Origin: Cytophagales bacterium
Lineage (GTDB): Bacteria; Bacteroidota; Bacteroidia; Cytophagales; 172606-1
Reading direction: 5' to 3'
NCBI GenBank assembly: GCA_025455595.1
Contig: JALOMD010000734.1
Coordinates: forward strand, 1-6,734
DNA length: 6,734 bases
Shown: piece by piece, positions 1 to 5,691 of the stretch
Layout of the letters: each line of letters opens with the position of its first letter
Numbering within the stretch: position 1 is the stretch's first letter
Made by a program: the position numbers and the translations under genes
The notes under the pieces: generated by a model
The model's database searches: none
Told to the model about the DNA's origin: nothing
What the model saw: only the letters and a program-made list of their open reading frames with translations

Positions 1-370
1 CGAGCCATGTTTGCTCCAAATAATTCTGGTAGTCGGAAATAAGTTGCCCCTGCGATTCGGCAAAGGTTTTGGGACGGGCTTCTTCCACGCCCGTGATTTC
101 AATGTACGCCATCCGGCCGTTGTTGTCGAGGGTGTAAGTGCCCGGCTGCCAAGTAGCCCGGTCAACCAGCGGATTGTCGCCGCGCTGGAAGAGTCCCTCG
201 GTGATTTCCACGCTAAGCGGTTTTTGGGCGTTCAGTTGTTTTTCCAATACGGTTTTCGACGTGGAGGCCAATGCAAACGCCACGCGGCTGTTTTGGCGGG
301 CATCGGTGCGCGACTTGGGCGTGGAAACACCGAAATCGCGGATGATGAACTGCGTGATGTCAACACCGCG
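1..370 (-). pseudogene. C-terminal part of the PPIase lipoprotein, displaced to another frame; runs off the left edge
   Basis: On the minus strand, with codon first bases at positions of the form 3n+1, the sequence is open from the duplication junction to the window edge. It continues the OmpA-like domain: RTDARQNSRVAFAL, then EKQLNAQKPLSVEITEGLF, then RGDNPLVDRATWQPGTYTL, then RPKTFAESQGQLISDYQNYL. The DARQNSRV segment is the R..NRRV-like end of an OmpA domain. The rest reads like the usual C-terminal segment of Bacteroidota PPIC lipoproteins (recalled, not searched). Removing one 80-bp copy joins this frame exactly to the upstream reading frame, so this is the natural tail of the same gene and not a separate gene. 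The stop codon lies outside the window. Confidence 0.85.
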
Positions 371-2292
371 CTTTGGCGGGCATCGGTGCGCGACTTGGGC
401 GTGGAAACACCGAAATCTCGGATGATGAACTGCGTGATGTCAACACCGCGCTGGGTCAAGTAACCCGACACGGCTTGGATGCGGGCCGCCGAAGTGCCAG
501 ATTTTTCGCTGCGGTCGGCGTGGCCGGAGATTTCCAGCACCAAGGCTTTGTCTTGGCGCAAGGCTTCGGTCATCCGGTCGAGTTGCTGTTTTTGGGCCGT
601 GGTGAGACTGGCCGTGTTCTTGGCGAATGCGATTTCTGGGTACTTCGGTTCGGTGAGCGGATAAGGCTTGTTGGCCAACCGGCGTTTCAGTTCGGTCAGC
701 ACGGCGTTGTCGGCTACGTTATAGACCGTGGCGGCCACGCGCTGCTGCCACTGGTAGCGGTCTTGGTTCTGCTCGAAGTAACGCTTTTGTCCCAAAGTGT
801 CGGTCAGCGACTTCGACCATACTTGCGTTTCCATGCGCTGGAACAACAGAATGCCGTCGTGGTATTCCTTGACCAGCATTTTGAAATCGGGATATTTGTC
901 TTCCAAATGCGCCTTTTCGTACTTGATCAACGACTCGTTCACATATTCGTCGTAGAGCAGTTGCATCTGGTAGGCCGGCGTGAGCTTCTCGCGCGGCGAC
1001 TGGTGCGTCTTTACGTAGTCAAAGAAATCCTTGACGCTGTACGGCTGGTTTTTGATGCTGAACAGCGTCTGCGGCAGCGATTTGTCGGTCGGGTTGTAAC
1101 CCCAAGCGGCTCGGCGCAGCGAGTCGTTGGCCTGGGCAAAGGCCAACTTGCGCACTTCGGCGTTTTCGACCAGTTGGTTTTCGCGGCGGAGGCGTTTGAG
1201 CAGCAGCTGGCGGTTCAGGTCTGAACGCGAGTCTTTGGTCACCTTTTGCCGCAGCGTAGATTCCAACTGCGTGTAGGTTTCCAGTCCTTTGCGGTCAATC
1301 AGCTTGATGATGTGCCAGCCGTAAGGCGTGCGAAACGGCTGGCTGATGTCCCCGGCATTTGCCAAGCCGAAAGCCGTGTTCTCGAACTCCGGCAAGGTGC
1401 TGCCCGTGCTGAAGGCGGGCAACACGCCGCCCTTGTTGCGTGAGTTGCCGTCTTCCGAAAACTCGGCGCACAGCTTGTCCCAGTTGCCGCCTTGTTTTGT
1501 CAGGCGATTGTAAATTTCGTCAATTTTCTGCTTGGCCGCTTGCGCCTCGGCTTCGGGTGCGTCGGGGTTGCTGCGCACCATGATGTGCGCCACGGTGACC
1601 TTGCCCCGGCTGGGTCGGCGGTCGGCTACTTTGACCAAGTGGTAGCCGAACCGCGTCCGCACCGGCTGCGACACGCTGCCCACGGGCGTTTGGTAAGCGG
1701 CCTGCTCAAACGGATACACCATTTGCAGGGCCACCGACGGGTCTTGCGAATGTTGGCGGGCCAGTTCGTTGAAATCCTTGCCTTCCAAGGCCTGCTTGCG
1801 CAAATCCGAGATCTGATTAAACACGCGCAATGTGTCTTCAGGCGGGGCTTCCTGCGAAACGGTGAGCAAAATATGCGAGGCGCGGACTTCTTGCTTCAAG
1901 TGCTCGTAAGCCTCGCGGGTGAGGGCACGCACCACGCTGCTGTCCACCAAGTACGGCTCGGCCAGTTGGTCGCGGTAACCGGCCAGTTCTTGCTTGAACG
2001 ATGCCAGCGTGTCTAATCCGAGACTTTCGGCATCCTTGACCTTGAGTTTGAAATTGACGTACAGGTTCAGGTAGTCGGCAATGCCCTTGGCCCGGCTGCT
2101 GGCCGTGTCAGCCATGTCGTTTTTGTCATATACGTACAGGAACTCGGAGCGATGAATGGGCGTGCCGCCTACTGTGGCAATCACAGGGTCGTTGGTGGCG
2201 GGAGTGGCGGTGTTGCTGGCGGTAGGTGAGGTGGCTTTGCAACCCAGCAACAAGGCTGCCAGTGCAAAAGACAATGGTTGGTAAATGCGCAT
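232..2292 (-). CDS. SurA/PrsA-type peptidylprolyl isomerase lipoprotein with OmpA-like domain (frameshifted near 3' end)
   Basis: Probable envelope foldase that isomerises prolyl bonds of exported or outer-membrane proteins. Residues 1-18 are a lipoprotein signal ending in the lipobox LLGC, so Cys18 is the likely lipidated residue. Two parvulin domains follow, about 135-225 (ASHILL ... FGYHLVKV) and 231-335 (VAHIMV ... YGWHIIKL). A helical region follows, then an OmpA-like domain from about 555 (EISGHADRSE, then SAARIQAV, with Asp593 and Arg604 as candidate peptidoglycan contacts). True coding is lost after Gln640 because an 80-bp tandem duplication shifts the frame; the last 46 residues (SAVLTSRSSS onward) are out-of-frame sequence ending at 232. 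The real C-terminus lies in another frame at 1-370. PPIC domain 1 also lacks about 11 residues compared with domain 2. The ATG at 2292 is supported by the signal peptide directly after it. No Bacteroidota promoter was found upstream. Family assignment is strong; client proteins are unknown. Confidence 0.9.
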   Translation of the reverse strand: MRIYQPLSFALAALLLGCKATSPTASNTATPATNDPVIATVGGTPIHRSEFLYVYDKNDMADTASSRAKGIADYLNLYVNFKLKVKDAESLGLDTLASFKQELAGYRDQLAEPYLVDSSVVRALTREAYEHLKQEVRASHILLTVSQEAPPEDTLRVFNQISDLRKQALEGKDFNELARQHSQDPSVALQMVYPFEQAAYQTPVGSVSQPVRTRFGYHLVKVADRRPSRGKVTVAHIMVRSNPDAPEAEAQAAKQKIDEIYNRLTKQGGNWDKLCAEFSEDGNSRNKGGVLPAFSTGSTLPEFENTAFGLANAGDISQPFRTPYGWHIIKLIDRKGLETYTQLESTLRQKVTKDSRSDLNRQLLLKRLRRENQLVENAEVRKLAFAQANDSLRRAAWGYNPTDKSLPQTLFSIKNQPYSVKDFFDYVKTHQSPREKLTPAYQMQLLYDEYVNESLIKYEKAHLEDKYPDFKMLVKEYHDGILLFQRMETQVWSKSLTDTLGQKRYFEQNQDRYQWQQRVAATVYNVADNAVLTELKRRLANKPYPLTEPKYPEIAFAKNTASLTTAQKQQLDRMTEALRQDKALVLEISGHADRSEKSGTSAARIQAVSGYLTQRGVDITQFIIRDFGVSTPKSRTDARQSAVLTSRSSSSAISVFPRPSRAPMPAKTAAWRLHWPPRRKPYWKNN
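292..452. repeat. 80-bp direct tandem duplication inside the PPIase gene
   Basis: Two adjacent copies with period 80 (292-371 and 372-451, match continuing one base to 452). They differ at one site, g338 versus t418. Eighty is not a multiple of three, so the duplication shifts the frame of the minus-strand gene. The single difference falls on the third base of Arg625 (CGA versus CGC), so it is silent in the native frame of each copy. Confidence 0.97.
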
Positions 2293-2434
2293 ACGATGGA
2301 TTATCGTGAGAAAACAAGTGCAATTCTAACGATTTTTTGCGCAAAACAGTATGAGAAGGAAGGCGGATTGCGGAGTTCGGAAACCGGAAAGGAAAATCAG
2401 TAAGCCGTGGCAGTCACGGGGGCAAAAAGAAAAA

Positions 2435-2463
2435 GCGTTTTGAGCGATTTTTGCCCAAAACGC
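2435..2463. repeat. Intergenic palindrome copy 1 (GCGTTTTGRGC...GCCCAAAACGC)
   Basis: Arms 2435-2445 and 2453-2463 pair over 11 bp with one mismatch, around a T-rich loop. It is one of at least six related palindromes in the window, all outside recognisable coding sequence. It could form a transcript hairpin between two minus-strand genes, but no T-run follows it on that strand as expected of an intrinsic terminator. Confidence 0.85.
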
Positions 2464-2478
2464 CATAATGAAAAGCTG

Positions 2479-2520
2479 TTCGGGATTTGCCTGTCCGTCC
2501 GGCAAGCGGGCAATCCCGAA
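2479..2520. repeat. Imperfect hairpin, TTCGGGATTTGCC...GGCAATCCCGAA
   Basis: Left arm 2479-2491 and right arm 2509-2520 are complementary over 12 bp apart from one extra T in the left arm. It lies between the palindrome copy and the AGGATT array. Function unknown; probably a further structured intergenic repeat. Confidence 0.75.
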
Positions 2521-2523
2521 CCG

Positions 2524-2610
2524 TGCTGTCAAGGATTTGTAATCCGAAAGTCAAGACAAGGAAGTCGAATCCTGTTTTTCTTGAGAATCCTGTAAATCCT
2601 GATTCTGACT
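2524..2610 (-). repeat. AGGATT-type intergenic repeat array
   Basis: Read on the minus strand this stretch begins GTCAGAATCAGGATT and has further AGGATT units spaced about 9 and 18 bases apart, ending in GGATTACAAATCC. It matches the arm of the inverted repeat at 6010-6103 in layout (GTCnGAAnC..GATT...AGGATT; 17 of 24 positions agree when aligned). It ends directly beside the stop codon of the kinase gene. Confidence 0.75.
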
Positions 2611-3129
2611 TCACACACTGGGCCGCGCAGCTTGTCCTTCGTTGAAAGAAAGGGACGGAAAACCGCCGTCCGGGGTGGCCGCGCTGGAACCGTTCTGGGG
2701 GAAGCCGCCTTCCGAGCAAGGGTTGATTTTGGTGAGCCGCCAAGTGCTTTGGGTGCCGTGGCGTTCCAGTTCCACCTTGTCCACCAAGCGTTTGACAAGC
2801 ATCAGGCCCACGCCGCCGTTGCGGCCTTCGCGCACCATTTGGCGGATGTCAGGGTTGGTGTGTGCCGAAAAATCGAAGAAAATGCCGTCGCGGTCAATGA
2901 TTTCGCAGACGACTGCATCGGGCGAAACGCGCATTTGCACTTCGATCACATCGTTCGGGTCTGACTGGTGCGAATGTTCGATCAGGTTGGCGCAGATTTC
3001 GTCCACCGCCAGCACCACTGCCGGGATTTCGCTTTCGGGAAAATGTTCGTCGCGCAGCACGTCACTCACGAAATCGCGCACCGATTTCAGGTTCCGACGG
3101 TCACAGGCGAATTGGTACTGGTAAAGCAT
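2611..3129 (-). CDS. Anti-sigma-type serine kinase / HATPase_c_2 ATP-binding protein (RsbW/SpoIIAB-like)
   Basis: Small GHKL ATPase of the partner-switching type. Such proteins phosphorylate a STAS antagonist on serine and bind either that antagonist or a target regulator. ATP-site motifs are in order: N box AVDEICANLIEH (residues 41-52, with Glu44 and Asn48), a DRDGIFFDF segment (79-87) as G1 box, and GGVGLMLVKRLVD (105-117) as G2 box. The family core ends near residue 136 (WRLTKIN). The last 36 residues are Gly/Ser/Pro-rich with a GGFP...GGFP pair and match nothing I recognise. The gene starts 29 bp after the stop of the STAS gene on the same strand, so the two are very likely co-transcribed and act on each other. 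The ATG is preceded by AT-rich sequence, not a Shine-Dalgarno, as is common in Bacteroidota. The final target is not visible in the window. Confidence 0.88.
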   Translation of the reverse strand: MLYQYQFACDRRNLKSVRDFVSDVLRDEHFPESEIPAVVLAVDEICANLIEHSHQSDPNDVIEVQMRVSPDAVVCEIIDRDGIFFDFSAHTNPDIRQMVREGRNGGVGLMLVKRLVDKVELERHGTQSTWRLTKINPCSEGGFPQNGSSAATPDGGFPSLSFNEGQAARPSV

Positions 3130-3158
3130 GGCTTTAAATAGTGAAGTGGGTGCCGCTT

Positions 3159-3503
3159 TTACGGGCTGGTGTTCAATTGCCGCATGGCATCTTCTTCGGA
3201 AGGCACGATGGACAGCAACTGGTCAAGCCCCAGGATTTGGAACACCCGGAATATTTTTTCGCTCAGTCCGTAGAGCACCATGCGGATGCCCCGCTCCTCG
3301 AACTCCTGCACCCGCGACATGAAGACCCCCAGACCGGCCGACGAAATGTAATTCAGTTGCGTTCCGTCAATCAATAGGTTTTTGCCGCCTCCGGTAACCG
3401 CTTTTTCGATGGAACTATCCAAAATGATGGACGAACTGGCATCCAAGTCGCCGTTGATCGAAATAATGGTGAATTTGTCTTTGTCTAACGTGCTGATTTT
3501 CAT
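3159..3503 (-). CDS. STAS-domain anti-sigma factor antagonist (SpoIIAA/RsbV-like)
   Basis: A 114-residue single-domain STAS protein. In partner switching the unphosphorylated form binds the kinase and frees the kinase's target; phosphorylation on a conserved serine stops this. The hallmark segment IDGTQLNYISSAGLGVFMS (residues 45-63) aligns with the SpoIIAA MDSSGLGV motif, which places the likely phospho-acceptor at Ser55. The N-terminal strand pattern INGDLDASSS and the C-terminal helix (EDAMRQL) also fit the family. I start at the ATG at 3503 (MKISTLDKDK) because the domain begins there; the further 26 codons upstream (MGQWFACKF...) do not look like STAS sequence. It lies upstream of the kinase gene in a two-gene operon. 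No phosphatase partner is present. No consensus promoter was found upstream. Confidence 0.9.
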   Translation of the reverse strand: MKISTLDKDKFTIISINGDLDASSSIILDSSIEKAVTGGGKNLLIDGTQLNYISSAGLGVFMSRVQEFEERGIRMVLYGLSEKIFRVFQILGLDQLLSIVPSEEDAMRQLNTSP

Positions 3504-3780
3504 AACACTGTTCCCAATACGTTCGTTTCCAAAAGGATGTTGCGTGAATGTAATAAATTTGCACGCAAACCATTGACCCAAAGCAAGATAACGCCGGTTT
3601 TACGGAAATGGTTGCCGGAGCCAGCCGGGCAGCGCAAGCAAAACATCTGACAGATTATCCGAAACTTTTCACGTATTTTGCCGACATTCGTTTGTCGCTT
3701 TGCGTTTGCCGTTCTCGGTTTACAGTTTTCGGTTTTCCGTTTTGGGCAAAAATCGTCAGAGTGACTGTTTAAGATTTTCT

Positions 3781-3805
3781 GTTTTGGGTAAAAAATGCCC
3801 AAAAC
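3781..3805. repeat. Intergenic palindrome copy 2
   Basis: Arms 3781-3789 (gttttgggt) and 3797-3805 (gcccaaaac) pair over 9 positions, one as a wobble, around an A-rich loop. Same family as the copy at 2435-2463. Confidence 0.8.
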
Positions 3806-3815
3806 GTCCGTCTGT

Positions 3816-3840
3816 AGGGGCGGGGCTTGCCCCCGCCCTT
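3816..3840. repeat. GC-rich hairpin GGGCGGGG-CTTGC-CCCCGCCC
   Basis: Perfect 8-bp stem (3818-3825 with 3831-3838) and a 5-nt loop; the stem can be extended outward by a G-T and an A-T pair. It sits between divergent genes, so it is not placed to end either. It resembles the TAGGGGCGGG...CCCGCCC repeats seen in many bacterial genomes (recalled, not searched). Confidence 0.8.
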
Positions 3841-3859
3841 GTTTCCCACAGGTACGGAT

Positions 3860-3892
3860 AGAACCAAGTTCGGCGAAGCCAATCTTGGTTCT
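3860..3892. repeat. 9-bp-stem hairpin AGAACCAAG...CTTGGTTCT
   Basis: Perfect inverted repeat of 3860-3868 and 3884-3892 with a 15-nt spacer that itself holds GGC-GAA-GCC. It ends in GGTTCTGACAA, similar to the right end of the inverted repeat at 6079-6103 (GGTTCAGACAA) and to GGTTCGGACAA near 4974. Confidence 0.8.
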
Positions 3893-3901
3893 GACAAATA
3901 C

Positions 3902-3930
3902 GCGTTTTAGGCAAAAAACTCCCAAAACGC
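3902..3930. repeat. Intergenic palindrome copy 3
   Basis: Arms gcgttttagg (3902-3911) and cccaaaacgc (3921-3930) pair with one mismatch around an A-rich loop. It abuts the AATTC-type leader repeat of bioB. Confidence 0.82.
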
Positions 3931-3986
3931 CAATTCATAATTCTGAATTCTAAATTGAATTCGTACCTCCTAAATCGTACTTCAAA
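3931..3986 (+). repeat. AATTC / GTACTTC repeat forming the immediate leader of bioB
   Basis: The stretch runs without a gap into the bioB ATG. Its first part holds aattcataattctgaattc (3932-3950), repeated exactly at 5029-5047, and tctgaattctaaatt (3942-3956), repeated exactly at 6154-6168 before mltG. Its second part (aattcgtacctcctaaat, then cgtacttc) matches the minus-strand leader of the YciO-like gene at 24 of 26 positions. There is no Shine-Dalgarno, so the repeat occupies the place of the ribosome-binding region. Confidence 0.85.
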
Positions 3987-5255
3987 ATGATTCGCACCGA
4001 CTGGACCCGCGAGGAAATCGCCGAGATTTTCCACTCGCCTGTACTCGAACTCATTTACCGCGCCGCCACCGTACACCGGCAGCACCACGACCCGCAGGAA
4101 GTGCAGGTTTGCACACTGTTGTCGGTCAAAACGGGCGGCTGTCCCGAAGACTGCGCCTACTGCCCGCAGGCGGCCCGCTACCACACCAATGTGAAGGTAC
4201 ACAAACTGCTGGAGGTGGACGAAGTGCTGGAAACCGCCCGCCGCGCCAAAGAAAACGGCAGCACGCGGTTTTGCATGGGTGCCGCCTGGCGCGAAGTGCG
4301 CGACAACCGCGACTTCGACAAGGTGCTGGACATGGTGAAGGGCGTGAACCACATGGGCATGGAAGTGTGCTGCACGCTGGGGATGCTCACACCCGAACAG
4401 GCCCAAAAGCTGAAAGACGCGGGCCTGTACGCCTACAACCACAACCTCGACACCAGCGAGGAGTTCTACGACGAAATCATTACCACGCGCAACTACGACG
4501 ACCGGCTCCAGACCATCGAGCACGTGCGGCGGTCGGGCATTTCGGTGTGTGCGGGCGGCATCATCGGCATGGGCGAGTCGGAAACCGACCGCATCGGCAT
4601 GTTGCACACGCTGGCCACCCTGCCCGAACACCCCGAATCGGTGCCGGTGAACGCCTTGGTGCCCGTGGAAGGCACGCCGCTGGAAGACCAGGAACGCGTG
4701 TCGGTGTGGGAGATGGTGCGCATGATTGCCACGGCCCGCATTGTGATGCCGCGTGCCATGGTGCGCCTCTCGGCGGGACGGGTGCGCATGAACACCGAGG
4801 AACAGGCGTTGTGCTTCTTGGCCGGTGCCAATTCCATCTTCGCCGGCGACAAACTGCTTTGGAATTCAGAATTGATGCGGCGTTTCCGCTTGTTGCGGGA
4901 TTTTCAGTACCGCCGATTGCAGCATTTGCGTTTTGGGCGTTTTTTGCCCGAAACGCAGATTTGCCAAAACCATGGTTCGGACAAGTGCATCTTAGCCAAT
5001 CCCGACTCGTCGAAACACCCCAATTCTAAATTCATAATTCTGAATTCAAACGTATTGGCTCAAGTCGCCGAGGCCTTCGCGGATGACTTGGGGTTCGTCT
5101 TCGGTGCAGTCCACTACCGTCGGTGCAGTCCACTACCGTTGAGGCCACGTTGTGGCCGTAGCCGCCGTCAATCACCATGTCCACCAAGTGGCGGTATTTT
5201 TCGTAGATCAGTTCCGGGTCGGTCGAGTACTCAATCACCTCGTCGTCGTCTTTGA
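3987..5255 (+). CDS. bioB: Biotin synthase BioB, core intact, natural 3' end lost (recognisable part 3987-4859)
   Basis: Radical SAM enzyme that inserts sulfur into dethiobiotin, the last step of biotin synthesis, in the cytosol. The radical SAM motif is Cys52-x3-Cys56-x2-Cys59 (GGCPEDCAYCPQ). The auxiliary [2Fe-2S] ligands are all present by alignment to E. coli: Cys96, Cys128 (EVCCTLG), Cys188 (SVCAGGIIG) and Arg260 (VRLSAGR). Homology is excellent to residue 291 (NSIFAGDKLL) and then stops. The expected continuation (TTPNP..., some 30-50 residues) is absent, and the frame runs through an AATTC repeat, a palindrome and then antisense across the neighbouring gene to a stop at 5255. Residues 292-422 are therefore almost certainly not native. 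Loss of the end would probably damage the TIM barrel. No other bio genes are near. The start is the ATG directly after the leader repeat, followed by MIRTDWTREEI, typical of BioB. Confidence 0.93.
   Translation: MIRTDWTREEIAEIFHSPVLELIYRAATVHRQHHDPQEVQVCTLLSVKTGGCPEDCAYCPQAARYHTNVKVHKLLEVDEVLETARRAKENGSTRFCMGAAWREVRDNRDFDKVLDMVKGVNHMGMEVCCTLGMLTPEQAQKLKDAGLYAYNHNLDTSEEFYDEIITTRNYDDRLQTIEHVRRSGISVCAGGIIGMGESETDRIGMLHTLATLPEHPESVPVNALVPVEGTPLEDQERVSVWEMVRMIATARIVMPRAMVRLSAGRVRMNTEEQALCFLAGANSIFAGDKLLWNSELMRRFRLLRDFQYRRLQHLRFGRFLPETQICQNHGSDKCILANPDSSKHPNSKFIILNSNVLAQVAEAFADDLGFVFGAVHYRRCSPLPLRPRCGRSRRQSPCPPSGGIFRRSVPGRSSTQSPRRRL
4862..5047. repeat. Repeat block replacing the bioB 3' end, bounded by 12-bp inverted AATTC repeats
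   Basis: It begins with gaattcagaatt (4862-4873) and ends with the reverse complement aattctgaattc (5036-5047). Inside are a GCGGGATTTT-like segment (4894 on), palindrome copy 4 (4928-4956), a GGTTCGGACAA end (about 4974) and tcccgactcgtcg (5000-5012), which recurs at 5769-5781. It has no coding potential of its own. The outer layout resembles a small non-autonomous element, but the same subunits recur singly elsewhere in the window, so it may just be a compound intergenic repeat. Confidence 0.7.
4928..4956. repeat. Intergenic palindrome copy 4
   Basis: Arms gcgttttgggc (4928-4938) and gcccgaaacgc (4946-4956) pair over 11 bp with one wobble, around a T-rich loop. Its place inside the apparent bioB reading frame is good evidence that the frame is not genuinely coding here, since all other copies are intergenic. 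Confidence 0.85.
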
Positions 5256-5691
5256 CGGACGTGGTGATGATCGGGTGATCCAACTCCTTGACAATCAGCC
5301 TCGGAATGTTGTGGTCGGGCACGCGGATGCCCACCGTCTTTTTGTTCGTGTTGAACACGCGCGGCACTTCGGCTCCGGCCCGCAGAATGAACGTGAACGG
5401 CCCTGGCAGGGCTTTTTTCATGAGCTTGAACGTGGGCGTGTCCACACGGGCGTATTCGGCAATGTGGCTCAGGTCGTAGCAGATGAACGACAGGTTGATT
5501 TTCTGCGGCTTGATGCCTTTGATTTGGCACACCCGCTCCACGGCCCGCTGGTTGTGGATGTCGCAGCCGAGGCCGTACACGGTGTCGGTGGGGTAAATGA
5601 CCAGCCCGCCGTTGCGCAGGCAGTCCACCACTTGCAGTATTTTCCGCATTTCGGGCGTTTCGGGATGTATTTTCAGCAGTTCGGCAGACAT
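5032..5691 (-). CDS. YciO/YrdC/Sua5-family L-threonylcarbamoyladenylate synthase (C-terminus frameshifted)
   Basis: YrdC-fold protein; family members make threonylcarbamoyl-AMP from threonine, bicarbonate and ATP for the t6A modification of tRNA. Motifs in order: YPTDTVYGLGCD (33-44), KGIKPQKINLSF (58-69), LPGPFTFIL (95-103), TVGIRVPDHNIP (119-130) and DGGYGHNVASTVVDCT (175-190). Opening (LKIHPETPE) and spacing are closest to the YciO branch, whose part in t6A is less certain than that of TsaC. After Thr190 a 19-bp tandem duplication shifts the frame, giving a spurious arginine-rich tail ending at 5032. With one copy removed the protein ends CTEDEPQVIREGLGDLSQYV at a TGA at 5046-5048, total 208 residues, the normal length. 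The start at 5691 is supported by homology from residue 4 on. It is divergent from mltG and shares its promoter region. Confidence 0.92.
   Translation of the reverse strand: MSAELLKIHPETPEMRKILQVVDCLRNGGLVIYPTDTVYGLGCDIHNQRAVERVCQIKGIKPQKINLSFICYDLSHIAEYARVDTPTFKLMKKALPGPFTFILRAGAEVPRVFNTNKKTVGIRVPDHNIPRLIVKELDHPIITTSVKDDDEVIEYSTDPELIYEKYRHLVDMVIDGGYGHNVASTVVDCTDGSGLHRRRTPSHPRRPRRLEPIRLNSEL
5101..5139. repeat. 19-bp perfect tandem duplication in the YciO-like gene
   Basis: Copies at 5101-5119 and 5120-5138 (tcggtgcagtccactaccg), with the match running one base further. Nineteen is not a multiple of three, so the minus-strand gene is frameshifted. Deleting one copy restores a family-typical C-terminus with its own stop. 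Confidence 0.97.

Larger units (their letters stand above)
2293..2610. other. 318-bp non-coding spacer between the kinase gene and the PPIase gene
   Basis: No convincing gene is present. The spacer holds, left to right: a degenerate half-copy of the GCGTTTTGGGC palindrome (2329-2348, cgattttttgcgcaaaacag), a weak 5-bp hairpin at 2405-2419, a full palindrome copy (2435-2463), a longer hairpin (2479-2520) and an AGGATT repeat array (2524-2610). No TTTG-N19-21-TAnnTTTG promoter was found on the minus strand ahead of the PPIase gene, so its promoter is either divergent in sequence or lies further upstream. Confidence 0.7.
3504..3986. other. 483-bp divergent intergenic region between the STAS gene and bioB
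   Basis: Non-coding and repeat-rich. After 3690 it contains degenerate CGGTTTT/CCGTTTT tracts, a half-palindrome ending in TTTTGGGCAAAAATCG (3739-3755), full palindromes at 3781-3805 and 3902-3930, a GC-rich hairpin at 3816-3840, a second hairpin at 3860-3892, and AATTC/GTAC repeats running to the bioB start codon. A TAAATTTG box at 3554-3561 fits a Bacteroidota -7 element on the plus strand but has no properly spaced TTTG. No reliable promoter was found for either gene. Confidence 0.7.

Noticed and set aside
373..1224. Long open frame on the plus strand opposite the PPIase gene
   Set aside because: Antisense shadow of a well-supported gene; no recognisable domain, and the protein is rich in residues expected from reversed codons.
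2405..2419. CCGTG-GCAGT-CACGG hairpin as a regulatory site
   Set aside because: Only a 5-bp stem with no repeat partner in the window; expected by chance.
3554..3561. TAAATTTG as a -7 box for bioB
   Set aside because: No TTTG at 19-21 bp upstream (only TTTC at about 24 bp) and over 420 bp from the start codon.
3816..3840. GC-rich hairpin as an intrinsic terminator
   Set aside because: It lies between divergent genes, with nothing to terminate, and only two T residues follow.
3756..4631. Long open frame on the minus strand opposite bioB
   Set aside because: Antisense shadow of bioB with no domain; its lower part runs through intergenic palindromes.
4109..5029. Second plus-strand frame across bioB
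   Set aside because: Out-of-frame shadow with an Arg/His/Gly-rich composition; the BioB frame has all cluster ligands.
4862..5047. Insertion sequence with transposase
   Set aside because: Only 186 bp and non-coding; the inverted ends are the same AATTC unit found singly elsewhere, and no target duplication is visible.
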